Assembly: GCF_001295795.1 (NCBI RefSeq)
Contig: NZ_LJHY01000020.1
Span: 62,001-126,000 of the forward strand
Source: Novosphingobium sp. AAP83
GTDB lineage: Bacteria > Pseudomonadota > Alphaproteobacteria > Sphingomonadales > Sphingomonadaceae
DNA length: 64,000 bases
Reading direction: 5' to 3'
Within the stretch, counting starts at the first letter, position 1. The number at the start of each line of letters is the position of its first letter. The position numbers were made by a program, and so were the translations under genes. Below, one piece after another: positions 37,509 to 46,192 of the stretch. A model generated the notes under the pieces. The model saw nothing but the letters and a program-made list of their open reading frames with translations, ran no database searches and was not told the DNA's origin.

Positions 37509-38847
37509 TAGTAAGGATCAGACCGAAACCTTTGCGGACTGGACGTATTACCCCGAACTGCTCGAAACTCCGGTGCCACGCTACACCAGCTATCCCACCG
37601 CCGCAGAGTTCGTTGACGCAAGCTTTGAAGAGCGCCAGCGCGCCGCATTGCAGGGGTTAAGCGGAACCGTCTCGCTCTATCTGCACATCCCGTATTGTCA
37701 GGAAATCTGCTGGTACTGCGGGTGCAATACAGGGGCCGCCAACAAGACCCAGCGCCTCGCCGCCTATCTTGAAGCGCTGCACCACGAAATCGAACTGGTT
37801 GCGCGCAATTTGCCTCCATCGGTCCGCATCGCGCGCATCGCCTTTGGCGGTGGCAGTCCCAATGCGATCAAGCCGACCGACTTTGTGCGGCTGGTTGACA
37901 AACTCACCCTGAACTTCCGCCTTTCAAGCCCTGTCATCTCTATCGAACTCGATCCGCGCAGCCTTGCGGCTGACTGGTTCATGGCCATCCGCGGGATCGG
38001 CGTGATCAAGGCAAGCCTCGGCGTCCAAACGCTCGACCCCACGATACAGGCCGCCATCGGGCGCGTGCAACCGCGCGAACATATCGAACGCGCGACCGAA
38101 GGCTTGCGCAAGGCGGGCGTGGATTCGATTAACTTCGATCTGATGTATGGCCTGCCGTTCCAGAACGATGCCGTGCTGGCTGAAACGCTGGACCAGTCCA
38201 TCGCGATGGGCGCAGACCGCATCGCCCTGTTCGGCTATGCCCACGTGCCGCACATGATCCCGCGCCAGCAGCGCATTGATGCCAGCGAATTGCCCGATCA
38301 GCGCGCGCGCTTCCGCATGGCGGCGCAAGGCCACGCGCGGTTGACCGCTGCAGGCTATGATGCGGTCGGCTTTGATCACTTCGCGCTGCCGGGTGATGAT
38401 CTGGCCATCGCGGCCAGAACCGGCACATTGCGCCGCAATTTCCAGGGCTTCACCGAAGACCAGTCTCCCGTCCTGATCGGGCTTGGCGCATCATCGATCA
38501 GCGAATTTCCCGAAGTCTTCGTGCAGAACGAAAAGAACGCCGGGCGTTATCGCATGCTGGTGGGGGCAGACCAGTTGACCGGTCGCAAGGGCGTGATGCG
38601 CAATGCCGATGACCGGCGGCGCGGAGCGATAATCACCGATCTGCTGTGCCGTGGCAAAGCCACCATCGATGGCGATCTGCTGGCCATCAACCGTGACCGG
38701 CTGGAGCCCTTCATCAAGCGCGGCCTTGCCCGGCTTGATGGCAATAACCTTGAACTGCTGGCGGGCAGTGCGCCTTATGCCCGTTCGGTTGCAGCAGTGT
38801 TTGATGCCTATCGCGGCGGGGAAAAGCAGTTCAGCTCTGCTATTTGA
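37498..38847 (+). CDS. hemN: Oxygen-independent coproporphyrinogen III oxidase
   Basis: Radical-SAM enzyme converting coproporphyrinogen III to protoporphyrinogen IX without oxygen. 449 residues. The cluster motif is YCQEICWYCGCN (C67, C71, C74, with C76), preceded by the conserved YTSYPTA and LYLHIPYC. GGGSPNAI and the later SLGVQTLDPTIQ are family segments. The ATG overlaps the small CXXCH gene by 11 bases. Placement at the end of the cbb3 cluster links low-oxygen haem supply to the oxidase; aerobic hemF is also present in the window. Confidence 0.95.
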   Translation: MSPDSKDQTETFADWTYYPELLETPVPRYTSYPTAAEFVDASFEERQRAALQGLSGTVSLYLHIPYCQEICWYCGCNTGAANKTQRLAAYLEALHHEIELVARNLPPSVRIARIAFGGGSPNAIKPTDFVRLVDKLTLNFRLSSPVISIELDPRSLAADWFMAIRGIGVIKASLGVQTLDPTIQAAIGRVQPREHIERATEGLRKAGVDSINFDLMYGLPFQNDAVLAETLDQSIAMGADRIALFGYAHVPHMIPRQQRIDASELPDQRARFRMAAQGHARLTAAGYDAVGFDHFALPGDDLAIAARTGTLRRNFQGFTEDQSPVLIGLGASSISEFPEVFVQNEKNAGRYRMLVGADQLTGRKGVMRNADDRRRGAIITDLLCRGKATIDGDLLAINRDRLEPFIKRGLARLDGNNLELLAGSAPYARSVAAVFDAYRGGEKQFSSAI

Positions 38848-38911
38848 CGCAAGAATAGCTATGCACTTAGCCTTAAGCAGGTGCACAATCGGTCCCACTC
38901 GCGTTAAGCCG

Positions 38912-38929
38912 ACATTCCAATAGGAATGT
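38912..38929. promoter_or_regulatory. Palindrome upstream of eda
   Basis: ACATTCC-AATA-GGAATGT, a perfect seven-base dyad 30 bases before the eda start and ahead of the GAGGGAGA ribosome site. It could be an operator or a small mRNA hairpin. Confidence 0.4.
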
Positions 38930-38958
38930 GCGCAGAACAGCAGCGCGAGGGAGACGCC

Positions 38959-39573
38959 ATGAAGCCGATTGAAACCATCATGCGCACAGCGCCGGTCATT
39001 CCGGTTCTGGTGGTCGAGGATGTGGCTCACGCGCTCCCCATCGCGCGCGCTTTGGTGAAGGGCGGTTTGCGCGTCCTCGAAGTCACCTTGCGCACCGCCG
39101 CTGCGCTTGATGTGATCCACGCGATGAAGGCTGTCGAAGGCGCCATTGTTGGCGCTGGCACCGTGACCAATCCCGACGAGCTCAAGGCCGCGATTGATGC
39201 AGGGGCGGAATTCATCGTCTCGCCGGGGCTGACTGACAATCTCGGCAAGGCCGCCGTGGCATCGGGCATCCCGTTCCTGCCGGGTACCGCATCTGCCGCA
39301 GATATCATGCGCGGGCTGGACTTGGGTCTCACGCACTTCAAATTCTTCCCGGCCGCAACATCAGGCGGGCTTCCCGCGTTGAAAGCCTTGGCTGGTCCTT
39401 TCCACCAATGCCGCTTCTGCCCCACCGGCGGCATTAGCGCCGCCACCGCGCCGGAATGGCTGGGCTTCGATCCGGTCTTGTGCGTTGGTGGCAGTTGGGT
39501 GGTTGGTAAGGGAACACCCGATGAGGTCGCGATTGAAGCTGCCGCGCGCGAAGCTTTCGCGTTGGGACGATAA
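38959..39573 (+). CDS. eda: 2-dehydro-3-deoxyphosphogluconate aldolase (KDPG aldolase)
   Basis: Cleaves KDPG to pyruvate and glyceraldehyde 3-phosphate, the last step of the Entner-Doudoroff pathway. 204 residues of the class I TIM-barrel. LEVTLRT carries the catalytic Glu, GAGTVTNPDE and IVSPGLT are substrate-site loops, and the Schiff-base Lys lies in LTHFKFFPAATSGG. The ATG with GAGGGAGA is preferred over a frame start 11 codons earlier. It precedes the PEPC-like gene by 24 bases and both probably share a promoter. Confidence 0.95.
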   Translation: MKPIETIMRTAPVIPVLVVEDVAHALPIARALVKGGLRVLEVTLRTAAALDVIHAMKAVEGAIVGAGTVTNPDELKAAIDAGAEFIVSPGLTDNLGKAAVASGIPFLPGTASAADIMRGLDLGLTHFKFFPAATSGGLPALKALAGPFHQCRFCPTGGISAATAPEWLGFDPVLCVGGSWVVGKGTPDEVAIEAAAREAFALGR

Positions 39574-39597
39574 CAAATTTCAGGGAATCCAGCGGAT

Positions 39598-42381
39598 ATG
39601 AAAACGGTCGCAAAGCTCAGGGCACGGTTGCAAAAACTCCATGAGCGGACGGCCGAAACGCCGCTGTTCAATCCCGTCTTCCAGTTGAGCCATGAGTTGT
39701 CGCGGCTGCTCGAAGACGGCGGGCTGAACCTTGATGATCTCGACACGCTTGTGGCCGAAATGGAGTGCGAGGCGCTGCAAAGCCGCGCCGTGCGCCTGCG
39801 CCGGTTGATCGCGCCGACGGCGGTGGACGAGAACTTGATGCGCATCGCTGCTATAAACCCCGAAGAGGCTGGCTTTTTAGAATTTCGAACACGTTGGGAA
39901 AAGCCGCTGCTCCACGCGGTGTTTACTGCGCATCCCACATTTCTGCTGAACCCTGCGCAAGCCGATGCGGTTGCCACCGCTGCACTGCATGACGATCCGC
40001 AAGCCTCGACTGTATGCGCCGTGCCCTCGGCAGGCCTCAAGATCTCGCTGGAATTTGAACACGTCGAGGTTTGCGCCGCGATTGGACGTGCCGCTGCGGC
40101 GCGCGACAAGATCAACGCCTCGCTGTTGGCCCACGCGCGCCAGCGCTGGCCGGGCCGGTGGCTCGATTTCCGCCCGTTGCCGTTCCGATTTGCCACTTGG
40201 GTCGGTTATGACATGGATGGCCGTACCGATATCGGCTGGACCACCTCCATTGCGTTCCGCTTGCGCGAAAAGGCGCAGCGTCTCGCCAGTTACGCCACAG
40301 CCCTGCGCGCAATAGATGATGCTCACGGTTTGCTTGCCACGCTCGATACAGCGCAAGCCTATTCGGCGGAAATGGCCGACCTGTTCTCGTCCAATCTGGA
40401 AGCGCCAGAAGATCTGGCCGCCGCTGCCAATCGCCTGAGCGCCGATGATCCGGCCAAATTGCTCAGCCTTACGCCGTTGATCGAAGCGCTTGAAGCAGAA
40501 GCCAAAACGGCGGCAGAAGATAAGGCGATCCCGCTGGCCACGCTCGCCGCTGCGATGCGCGCCGATGGGCTTGGCATTGGCTGGATCCATTTCCGCGTCA
40601 ACGCCTCGCAGCTTCACAACGCGCTGCGCCGCAGGATCGATCCCGAAGGCACGCTTGATCTCGGTAGCAAGAGCGCGCTGTCACGCTTGCGCGAACTGCT
40701 GGCCGAAGTGCAGCCGCTGCGCGTAAACTTCGCGGCGCTGGCGATTGAGACGAGCACGGCGATGCGCCAGTTCCTCGTCATGGCCAAGATGCTCCAGCAC
40801 ATCGATGCCGATGCGCCGATCCGCATGCTGATTGCCGAATGCGAACAGCCGCAAACCGTTCTGGCCGCACTTTATTTCGCCAAGTTGTTCGGCATCGATG
40901 GCAAAGTTGACGTCTCGCCGCTGTTTGAAACCGAAACCGCGCTCGAACACGGTGGTCGCTTCCTCGAAGCCTTGCTGGCCGAAGATTCCTATCGCGACTA
41001 TGCCCGCGCGCGCGGTCGCGTATCGATCCAGACCGGCTTTTCCGATGCCGGACGCTTCATGGGCCAGCTTCCCGCAGCGCTGGCCATCGAACGCCTGCAA
41101 GGCCGCTTGGCCGAGGCGATGAAAAACAACGGTCTCACCGATGTTTCCGCGCTGATTTTCGATACGCACGGTGAATCTATGGGACGCGGTGCGCATCCTT
41201 CGGGCTTTGCGGACCGGCTCACATGGCCGCTGTCGAATTGGGCGCGTCGCCGCTTTGCGCGTGCCGGCATCACGCTCGAACCCGAAGCCAGCTTCCAGGG
41301 TGGCGACGGTTACCTGTTTTTCCGCAACGATGAACTGGCGCTGGCAACGCTCACCCGCATCGCCGAAGCAGAGGGCAAAGACCTCGATCTGACGGCCAAA
41401 GACCCGTTCTATGACCGCACCGACCTCAGCCTTGATTTTTACCGTTCGATCCGCCGGGTGCAGCGCGAACACCTTGAAAGCGCGACCTATTCCCGCGCTT
41501 TGACGGCGTTCGGCTTGGGGCTGTTAAAGTCCACCGGAAGCCGCGTTTCGCGCCGCCAGTCCGATGTGGGGGCTGATCGCACAATGAGCTTGCGCCAGAT
41601 CCGCGCCATCCCGCACAACGCCATCCTTCAGCAAATCGGCTATCCGGTAAACGTCATCGCAGGCGCGGGCACGGCTGCGGGCGAAGAGATGGAATCCATC
41701 GCCGAACTGCTCGGCCGGTCTGACCGTGGCAACCAGTTGGTGCGCCTGTTGCGCGCGGCCAATGGCCTTGCCTCGATCAAAACGGTGGCGGCGCATGGCG
41801 AACTGTTCAATTCGGCCTATTGGGCCAGCCGCCCCTATCGTGGCACCGAAACCGCGTTGGAAACGGCCTGTCTTGCGCTGGCAGAATATCTGACCAAGGA
41901 TGACCGCGCTGGCGTGTTCCGCCGCCTGACTTCGCGGTTGCGCGTCGATTGGATGAAGTTGCACCGCTTGCTCTCGCTGGTGCCGGGCCACCGGCAGGGC
42001 CGCGATCCGGTGCAGGATGCAGATCGCCGCAGCATCGGCCTGCTGCAATCGGTGCGCCTAGCGCTGCTGATGCACATGTTCATCCGCGCCGTCCAGGTCC
42101 CGCCTTTTGCGCGCTCGAACGATGTCAGCCGTGACGACGTGCTCGAAATGGTGCTGTCGCTCCGCGTTGACGACGCGCTGGCGCAATTGCGCCGCGCCTA
42201 TCCGGTGATCGAACCCGAAATCACCGATTTCGCGGTGGACGAAGCCACCGATTACCCTGACCATCGCGGCGAAGACTACGGTGCCATCCGCGCCCGCTTC
42301 ATTGACCCCATCGAACGCGCGCAAACGCTGAACATCCGCATTGCCGTGGCAATTGCGAACTACTTCGGCGCGCACGGGTAG
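39598..42381 (+). CDS. ppc: Phosphoenolpyruvate carboxylase family protein, diverged active site
   Basis: 927 residues with the length and motif order of PEPC. FTAHPTF (H112) matches TAHPTE; GFSDAGRFMG (480-489) matches GYSDSAKDAG; FDTHGESMGRGAHP (521-534) matches FHGRGGSIGRGGAP; RAIPHNAILQQIG (669-681) matches RAIPWIFAWTQNR. Relative to E. coli PEPC (numbering from memory), H138 and R587 are kept, but K546 is Arg, R581 is His and R713 is Gly. It may be a sphingomonad-type PEPC with altered chemistry or a paralogue with another role. It follows eda closely, consistent with central carbon metabolism. Confidence 0.72.
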   Translation: MKTVAKLRARLQKLHERTAETPLFNPVFQLSHELSRLLEDGGLNLDDLDTLVAEMECEALQSRAVRLRRLIAPTAVDENLMRIAAINPEEAGFLEFRTRWEKPLLHAVFTAHPTFLLNPAQADAVATAALHDDPQASTVCAVPSAGLKISLEFEHVEVCAAIGRAAAARDKINASLLAHARQRWPGRWLDFRPLPFRFATWVGYDMDGRTDIGWTTSIAFRLREKAQRLASYATALRAIDDAHGLLATLDTAQAYSAEMADLFSSNLEAPEDLAAAANRLSADDPAKLLSLTPLIEALEAEAKTAAEDKAIPLATLAAAMRADGLGIGWIHFRVNASQLHNALRRRIDPEGTLDLGSKSALSRLRELLAEVQPLRVNFAALAIETSTAMRQFLVMAKMLQHIDADAPIRMLIAECEQPQTVLAALYFAKLFGIDGKVDVSPLFETETALEHGGRFLEALLAEDSYRDYARARGRVSIQTGFSDAGRFMGQLPAALAIERLQGRLAEAMKNNGLTDVSALIFDTHGESMGRGAHPSGFADRLTWPLSNWARRRFARAGITLEPEASFQGGDGYLFFRNDELALATLTRIAEAEGKDLDLTAKDPFYDRTDLSLDFYRSIRRVQREHLESATYSRALTAFGLGLLKSTGSRVSRRQSDVGADRTMSLRQIRAIPHNAILQQIGYPVNVIAGAGTAAGEEMESIAELLGRSDRGNQLVRLLRAANGLASIKTVAAHGELFNSAYWASRPYRGTETALETACLALAEYLTKDDRAGVFRRLTSRLRVDWMKLHRLLSLVPGHRQGRDPVQDADRRSIGLLQSVRLALLMHMFIRAVQVPPFARSNDVSRDDVLEMVLSLRVDDALAQLRRAYPVIEPEITDFAVDEATDYPDHRGEDYGAIRARFIDPIERAQTLNIRIAVAIANYFGAHG

Positions 42382-42391
42382 GGATATTCCT

Positions 42392-42420
42392 CCTTCCCGT
42401 TTACGGGTGGGGCCGGGGTA
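42392..42420. repeat. CCCCTCC-type short palindrome, copy 4 (after ppc)
   Basis: CCTTCCCGTTTACGGGTGGGG followed by CCGGGGT, in the 54-base convergent gap between ppc and the transporter gene. The same design as the btu-region elements, with more drift. Confidence 0.5.
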
Positions 42421-42435
42421 AGTGTGTTAGATACA

Positions 42436-43875
42436 TTAAGTTATTGCAGCGATGGCCCAAACTACCCCGGTCAACAGGAATACGCCCGCGATATCGAGCG
42501 CCAGTCCGGCCTTGATCATTGACCGCATCGTGCAATGCCCGGTCGCCCACGCTAGTGCGTTCGGCCCGGTTCCGGCGGGCAGCATGAAGCCCCACGTCGC
42601 GGCAAAGGCGGCGGGCAGGGCAAGCAGGATCGGGTCAGCACCCAATGCTGCCACCAACGCTGCGACCACGGGCATGATCCCGCTGGCCGCAGCGATATTG
42701 CTGGCAAATTCAGTAACGAGAATAACGAAGGCCACCAGCACCAGCGCCACCACAGGCAGCGGTACGTGTTGCAACGGCAGCAGCATCTTGCCCATCCACA
42801 GCGTCAGCCCGGATTCGGTCATGCCCATCGCCATGGCAAGCCCGCCGCCGAACATCAGCACAACGTCCCACGGCGCGCGGTTCGCCTCGGGCCATGTCAG
42901 CATCGCGCGGCCCGTGCCATCGGGGAGGATAAACAGGACAAGGCCGGCAATCGCGGCAATCGAACCATCGGTCAGCCCGTTTTTTGGGAAAAACCCTTCA
43001 AGCCACGGCTGCAAGACCCACGCGATAAACGCAAAGACCACGACCGGCAGCAATCGCCGTTCGGGCAGGGTCCAGCGCACCGAATGTTCGATAGCTTCGC
43101 GCGCGGCCACCGGATCGAAGCTGTCCTTGTCCAGACCTTGCACCCGCGCGATGATCCACGCCGCCAGCGGCACCGCCAGCAGCGCTATCGGCACGCCATA
43201 CATCGCCCAGCCAAGGAAGGTGATCTGCGTGCCAAGCGTCTTTTCGATCAGCCCTGCGGCAATAGCATTGGTGGGCGTGCCGATCATCGTGGCAAGCCCG
43301 CCAAGCGATGCGGAAAAGGCGATGCCCATCGGCAATGCGCCCGCCATGCCTGCGGTTTCGCCTTTGCGCACGCCGCCTGCGCCCAGCATCGCCAGCGCCA
43401 TCGGCATCATGATCAGCGTGGTCGATGTGTTGGAGATGAAGCTTGATAGCACCGCCGTTGCCGCCATCACGCCCAGCAGCAATTGCCCCGGCTTGGCCCC
43501 TGCAAATCCCATGATGAACAGTGCCAGGCGCCTGTGCAGCCCCGTGCGTTCAATCGCCAGCGCCAGAAACGCACCGCCGACAAACAGGAACATGATCGGT
43601 GAATAATAGGCCGACGCGGTCTTGTTGGCATCGGCCACACCCGTCAGCGGCAAGACGAGGAAGGGCAGAAATGCCGTGGCCGATAGCGGCAGCGCCTCGG
43701 TCATCCACCACGCCGCCATCCACCACACCAGCCCGGCCGCGCTCCACGCCGTATCAGGCATGCTCGCAGGCGGTGCGATCAACAGCGTCACCGCCATGCC
43801 CAAGGGGCCGGCAATCAATCCGATTATGCGCGCGTCGATCACGAAGATCAGGCTCCCCCTTATGTCCCTAAACAT
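42436..43875 (-). CDS. DASS/SLC13-type anion:sodium symporter
   Basis: 479 residues, about eleven spans. The two hairpin motifs of the divalent anion:sodium symporter family are visible: SFISNTSTTLIMMPMALAM (SNT) and TEFASNIAAASGIMPVVAAL. Each half ends with a G-rich helix. Likely substrates are C4-dicarboxylates or tricarboxylates, possibly sulfate. It begins MFRDIRGSLIFVIDARIIG. It stands downstream of infC with an 81-base spacer and is probably independent of the convergent ppc. Confidence 0.85.
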   Translation of the reverse strand: MFRDIRGSLIFVIDARIIGLIAGPLGMAVTLLIAPPASMPDTAWSAAGLVWWMAAWWMTEALPLSATAFLPFLVLPLTGVADANKTASAYYSPIMFLFVGGAFLALAIERTGLHRRLALFIMGFAGAKPGQLLLGVMAATAVLSSFISNTSTTLIMMPMALAMLGAGGVRKGETAGMAGALPMGIAFSASLGGLATMIGTPTNAIAAGLIEKTLGTQITFLGWAMYGVPIALLAVPLAAWIIARVQGLDKDSFDPVAAREAIEHSVRWTLPERRLLPVVVFAFIAWVLQPWLEGFFPKNGLTDGSIAAIAGLVLFILPDGTGRAMLTWPEANRAPWDVVLMFGGGLAMAMGMTESGLTLWMGKMLLPLQHVPLPVVALVLVAFVILVTEFASNIAAASGIMPVVAALVAALGADPILLALPAAFAATWGFMLPAGTGPNALAWATGHCTMRSMIKAGLALDIAGVFLLTGVVWAIAAIT

Positions 43876-43956
43876 GGCCTAGCAGAGCCTGCGCCCAAAG
43901 GAAAAGGGCGCACCTTGCGGTACGCCCCATATCCTTCAGCGATTAGGCTCGCGTGC

Positions 43957-44499
43957 TTACTTTGGCGCAAGCACCATCAGCATCTGGCGGCCTTCCATAC
44001 GCGGAAAGGCTTCGATCTTCGCGATTTCAGCGACATCATCCTGCACCTTGCGGAGAAGATTCATGCCGATTTGCTGGTGCGAAAGCTCACGCCCACGGAA
44101 CCGCAGCGTGATCTTGACCTTGTCGCCATCCTCGATGAACCGCACCACGTTACGCATTTTCGTGTCGTAGTCATGGTCGTCGATTGCCGGACGCATCTTG
44201 ATCTCTTTGATCTCCTGCGTCTTCTGGCTCTTGCGTGCAAGATTCGCCTTTTTCTGCGCCTCATATCGGAACTTGCCGACATCAAGGAACTTACAGACCG
44301 GCGGATCAGCCGTAGGCGATACTTCGACAAGGTCGAGGCCGACAGAGGCAGCCTGATCGATTGCTTCGCGGGTGTACATGACACCCAGGTTCTCGCCGTT
44401 TTCGTCAATCACGCGCACTTTGGGCACGTTGATCATCTGGTTAAAGCGAGGCCCGCTCTTGACGGGGGGCGCCATACTGCGCCGGGGTGGGGGAGCTAT
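43957..44499 (-). CDS. infC: Translation initiation factor IF-3, ATA start
   Basis: IF-3 binds the 30S subunit and checks the start codon and initiator tRNA. The 180-residue protein has the N-domain ([20 protein letters not shown]), a Lys-rich linker ([20 protein letters not shown]) and the C-domain ending [14 protein letters not shown]. The first ATG at 44475 has no ribosome site. An in-frame ATA at 44499-44497 lies eight bases after a perfect AGGAG (44512-44508). infC uses non-canonical AUU/AUA/AUC starts in many bacteria, so that IF-3 represses its own translation; this gene appears to do so. Confidence 0.9.
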   Translation of the reverse strand: MAPPPRRSMAPPVKSGPRFNQMINVPKVRVIDENGENLGVMYTREAIDQAASVGLDLVEVSPTADPPVCKFLDVGKFRYEAQKKANLARKSQKTQEIKEIKMRPAIDDHDYDTKMRNVVRFIEDGDKVKITLRFRGRELSHQQIGMNLLRKVQDDVAEIAKIEAFPRMEGRQMLMVLAPK

Positions 44500-44603
44500 T
44501 GTGCTTTCTCCTGTAGTGGAAACAAAAAGTCGGTTGGCGCGCTCATATCACAAAGCACGCTTAGATAAAGGGCGCATTGCATCCGTTGTTCACGCAAATT
44601 GCG

Positions 44604-45278
44604 TCATGCCGCGCCCCGCCATAGCGCAAACCGTGCCAGACGGTCGCCCGCCGGAACGATGGCATCAATCGTGCGGGCAGGTTGCAAGGCCGCCAGAATG
44701 GCCGGGTCGCCCGCATCCATTCCGCCGGTCAAAGCGCCAAAAGCGGGCAGAATCAGGCGGTTTTCGCTTACCACGCCGCAGGGGCGGGCAATCGAGCGGC
44801 CCCGCACTTTCACCCGGAGTTTGGGATGAAAGTGGCCCGAAACCTCACACCCTTGCGTGCCCGTACGGGCGATATGGCGCATGGCAAGGCCGCGCGAAGA
44901 AAGTTCATCCACCACGGTTCCGCCGGGCGCGCGGGCGTCTTCATCGTGATTTCCGGTGATCCAGACCCAGTCTGTGGCGCGGGTGAGGGCATCCAGCATG
45001 CCCGCGGCATGGGGTTCCAGCCGCTCAACCCCCGCCGAGTCGTGAAACGAATCGCCCAGACAAAAGACACGGCGCGCGCCGGTTTCTTTTACCGCCCCGG
45101 CCAGCCGTTCCAAAGTTGCCCGGCTGTCATAAGGAGGCAGCATCTGGCCATGGCGGGCAAAGAAGCTGGCCTTCTCCAAATGCAAATCGGCCACCAGCAG
45201 CGCGTTTTCTTCCACCCAGAACAACGCTCTGGACGCGCCTAGCCGGAATTCCTGTTGTGCGAACGAAAAGGGAACCAT
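44604..45278 (-). CDS. pdeM: Ligase-associated DNA-damage endonuclease PdeM (metallophosphatase)
   Basis: 224 residues. Metallophosphatase metal motifs: LLVADLHLEKASFFARHG (D-x-H), VFCLGDSFHDSAG (GDxxH), VWITGNHDED (GNHD) and VSGHFHPKL (GHxH). This set with the LEKASFFA segment identifies the PdeM branch, usually paired with an Lhr-like helicase or DNA ligase. Neither partner is adjacent. The ATG at 45278 has AAGGGGG five bases upstream. It is divergent from hemF, with only 46 bases between the starts. Confidence 0.85.
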   Translation of the reverse strand: MVPFSFAQQEFRLGASRALFWVEENALLVADLHLEKASFFARHGQMLPPYDSRATLERLAGAVKETGARRVFCLGDSFHDSAGVERLEPHAAGMLDALTRATDWVWITGNHDEDARAPGGTVVDELSSRGLAMRHIARTGTQGCEVSGHFHPKLRVKVRGRSIARPCGVVSENRLILPAFGALTGGMDAGDPAILAALQPARTIDAIVPAGDRLARFALWRGAA

Positions 45279-45324
45279 TACGCCCCCTTGCCGGATGGCG
45301 TTTCCCTTGGCAAGTACCGTATCC

Positions 45325-46188
45325 ATGAACGACTGGACCAATAACACCGCCCAAGCCCGCACATGGTTTGAATCGCTGCGGGACCGCATCTGTGCCGAAT
45401 TCGAAACGATTGAGCGGGAGGCAGGGTCTGACGCCAGCTTTGCCTATACGCCGTGGAACCGTGAAGCCGATGGCGAAGCTGTCGCCAATGGCGGCGGCGG
45501 TGTGCAGGGCCTTATGAAGGGCAAGATCTTCGAAAAGGTCGGCGTCAACGTCTCGACCGTTCAAGGCGAATTTTCGCAGGAATTTGCCGGCACGATCAAC
45601 GGTGCCAGCGCTGAAACGCCGGGCTTTACCGCCACCGGCATCAGCCTTGTCGCGCACATGGCGAACCCGCATGTGCCCGCCGTCCACATGAACACGCGCT
45701 TCCTCACCACCAGCAAGGCATGGTTCGGCGGTGGCGGCGATCTCAACCCGCCGATCCCCTATGAAGAAGATACGGCAGATTTCCACGCCAGCTACAAGGC
45801 GGCGTGTGACGCGCATGATCCCGAATACTATCCGCGCTTCAAAAAGTGGGCCGACGATTATTTCTACATCCCCCACCGCAAGGTCCATCGCGGTGTTGGC
45901 GGCATTTTCTACGATCACCTTGAATGCGCCGATCAGGCTGCGTTCGAGGCGAACTTCGCGTTCACCCGCGATGTCGGCGATGCTTTCCTCAACATCTTCC
46001 CCGCGCTGGTCCGCCGCCGCATGGGCATGGAATTCAACGCGGCTGAAAAGCTCCAGCAACTCGAATATCGCGGGCGCTATGCCGAATTTAACTTGGTATG
46101 GGATCGCGGCACGCTGTTCGGCCTGAAAACCGGCGGCAATATCGATGCCATCCTGATGAGCCTGCCGCCAGAAGCCGTCTGGACCTGA
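45325..46188 (+). CDS. hemF: Oxygen-dependent coproporphyrinogen III oxidase
   Basis: Aerobic counterpart of HemN, in haem synthesis. 287 residues. Family signatures: GGGGVQGLMKGKIFEKVGVN near the N-terminus, VHMNTRFLTTSKAWFGGGGD with the catalytic His and substrate loop, and the C-terminal EYRGRYAEFNLVWDRGTLFG with LKTGGNIDAILMSLPP. The ATG at 45325 is preferred over one ten codons upstream. It is followed within five bases by the GNAT gene, probably one transcript. Confidence 0.96.
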   Translation: MNDWTNNTAQARTWFESLRDRICAEFETIEREAGSDASFAYTPWNREADGEAVANGGGGVQGLMKGKIFEKVGVNVSTVQGEFSQEFAGTINGASAETPGFTATGISLVAHMANPHVPAVHMNTRFLTTSKAWFGGGGDLNPPIPYEEDTADFHASYKAACDAHDPEYYPRFKKWADDYFYIPHRKVHRGVGGIFYDHLECADQAAFEANFAFTRDVGDAFLNIFPALVRRRMGMEFNAAEKLQQLEYRGRYAEFNLVWDRGTLFGLKTGGNIDAILMSLPPEAVWT

Positions 46189-46192
46189 TGCG

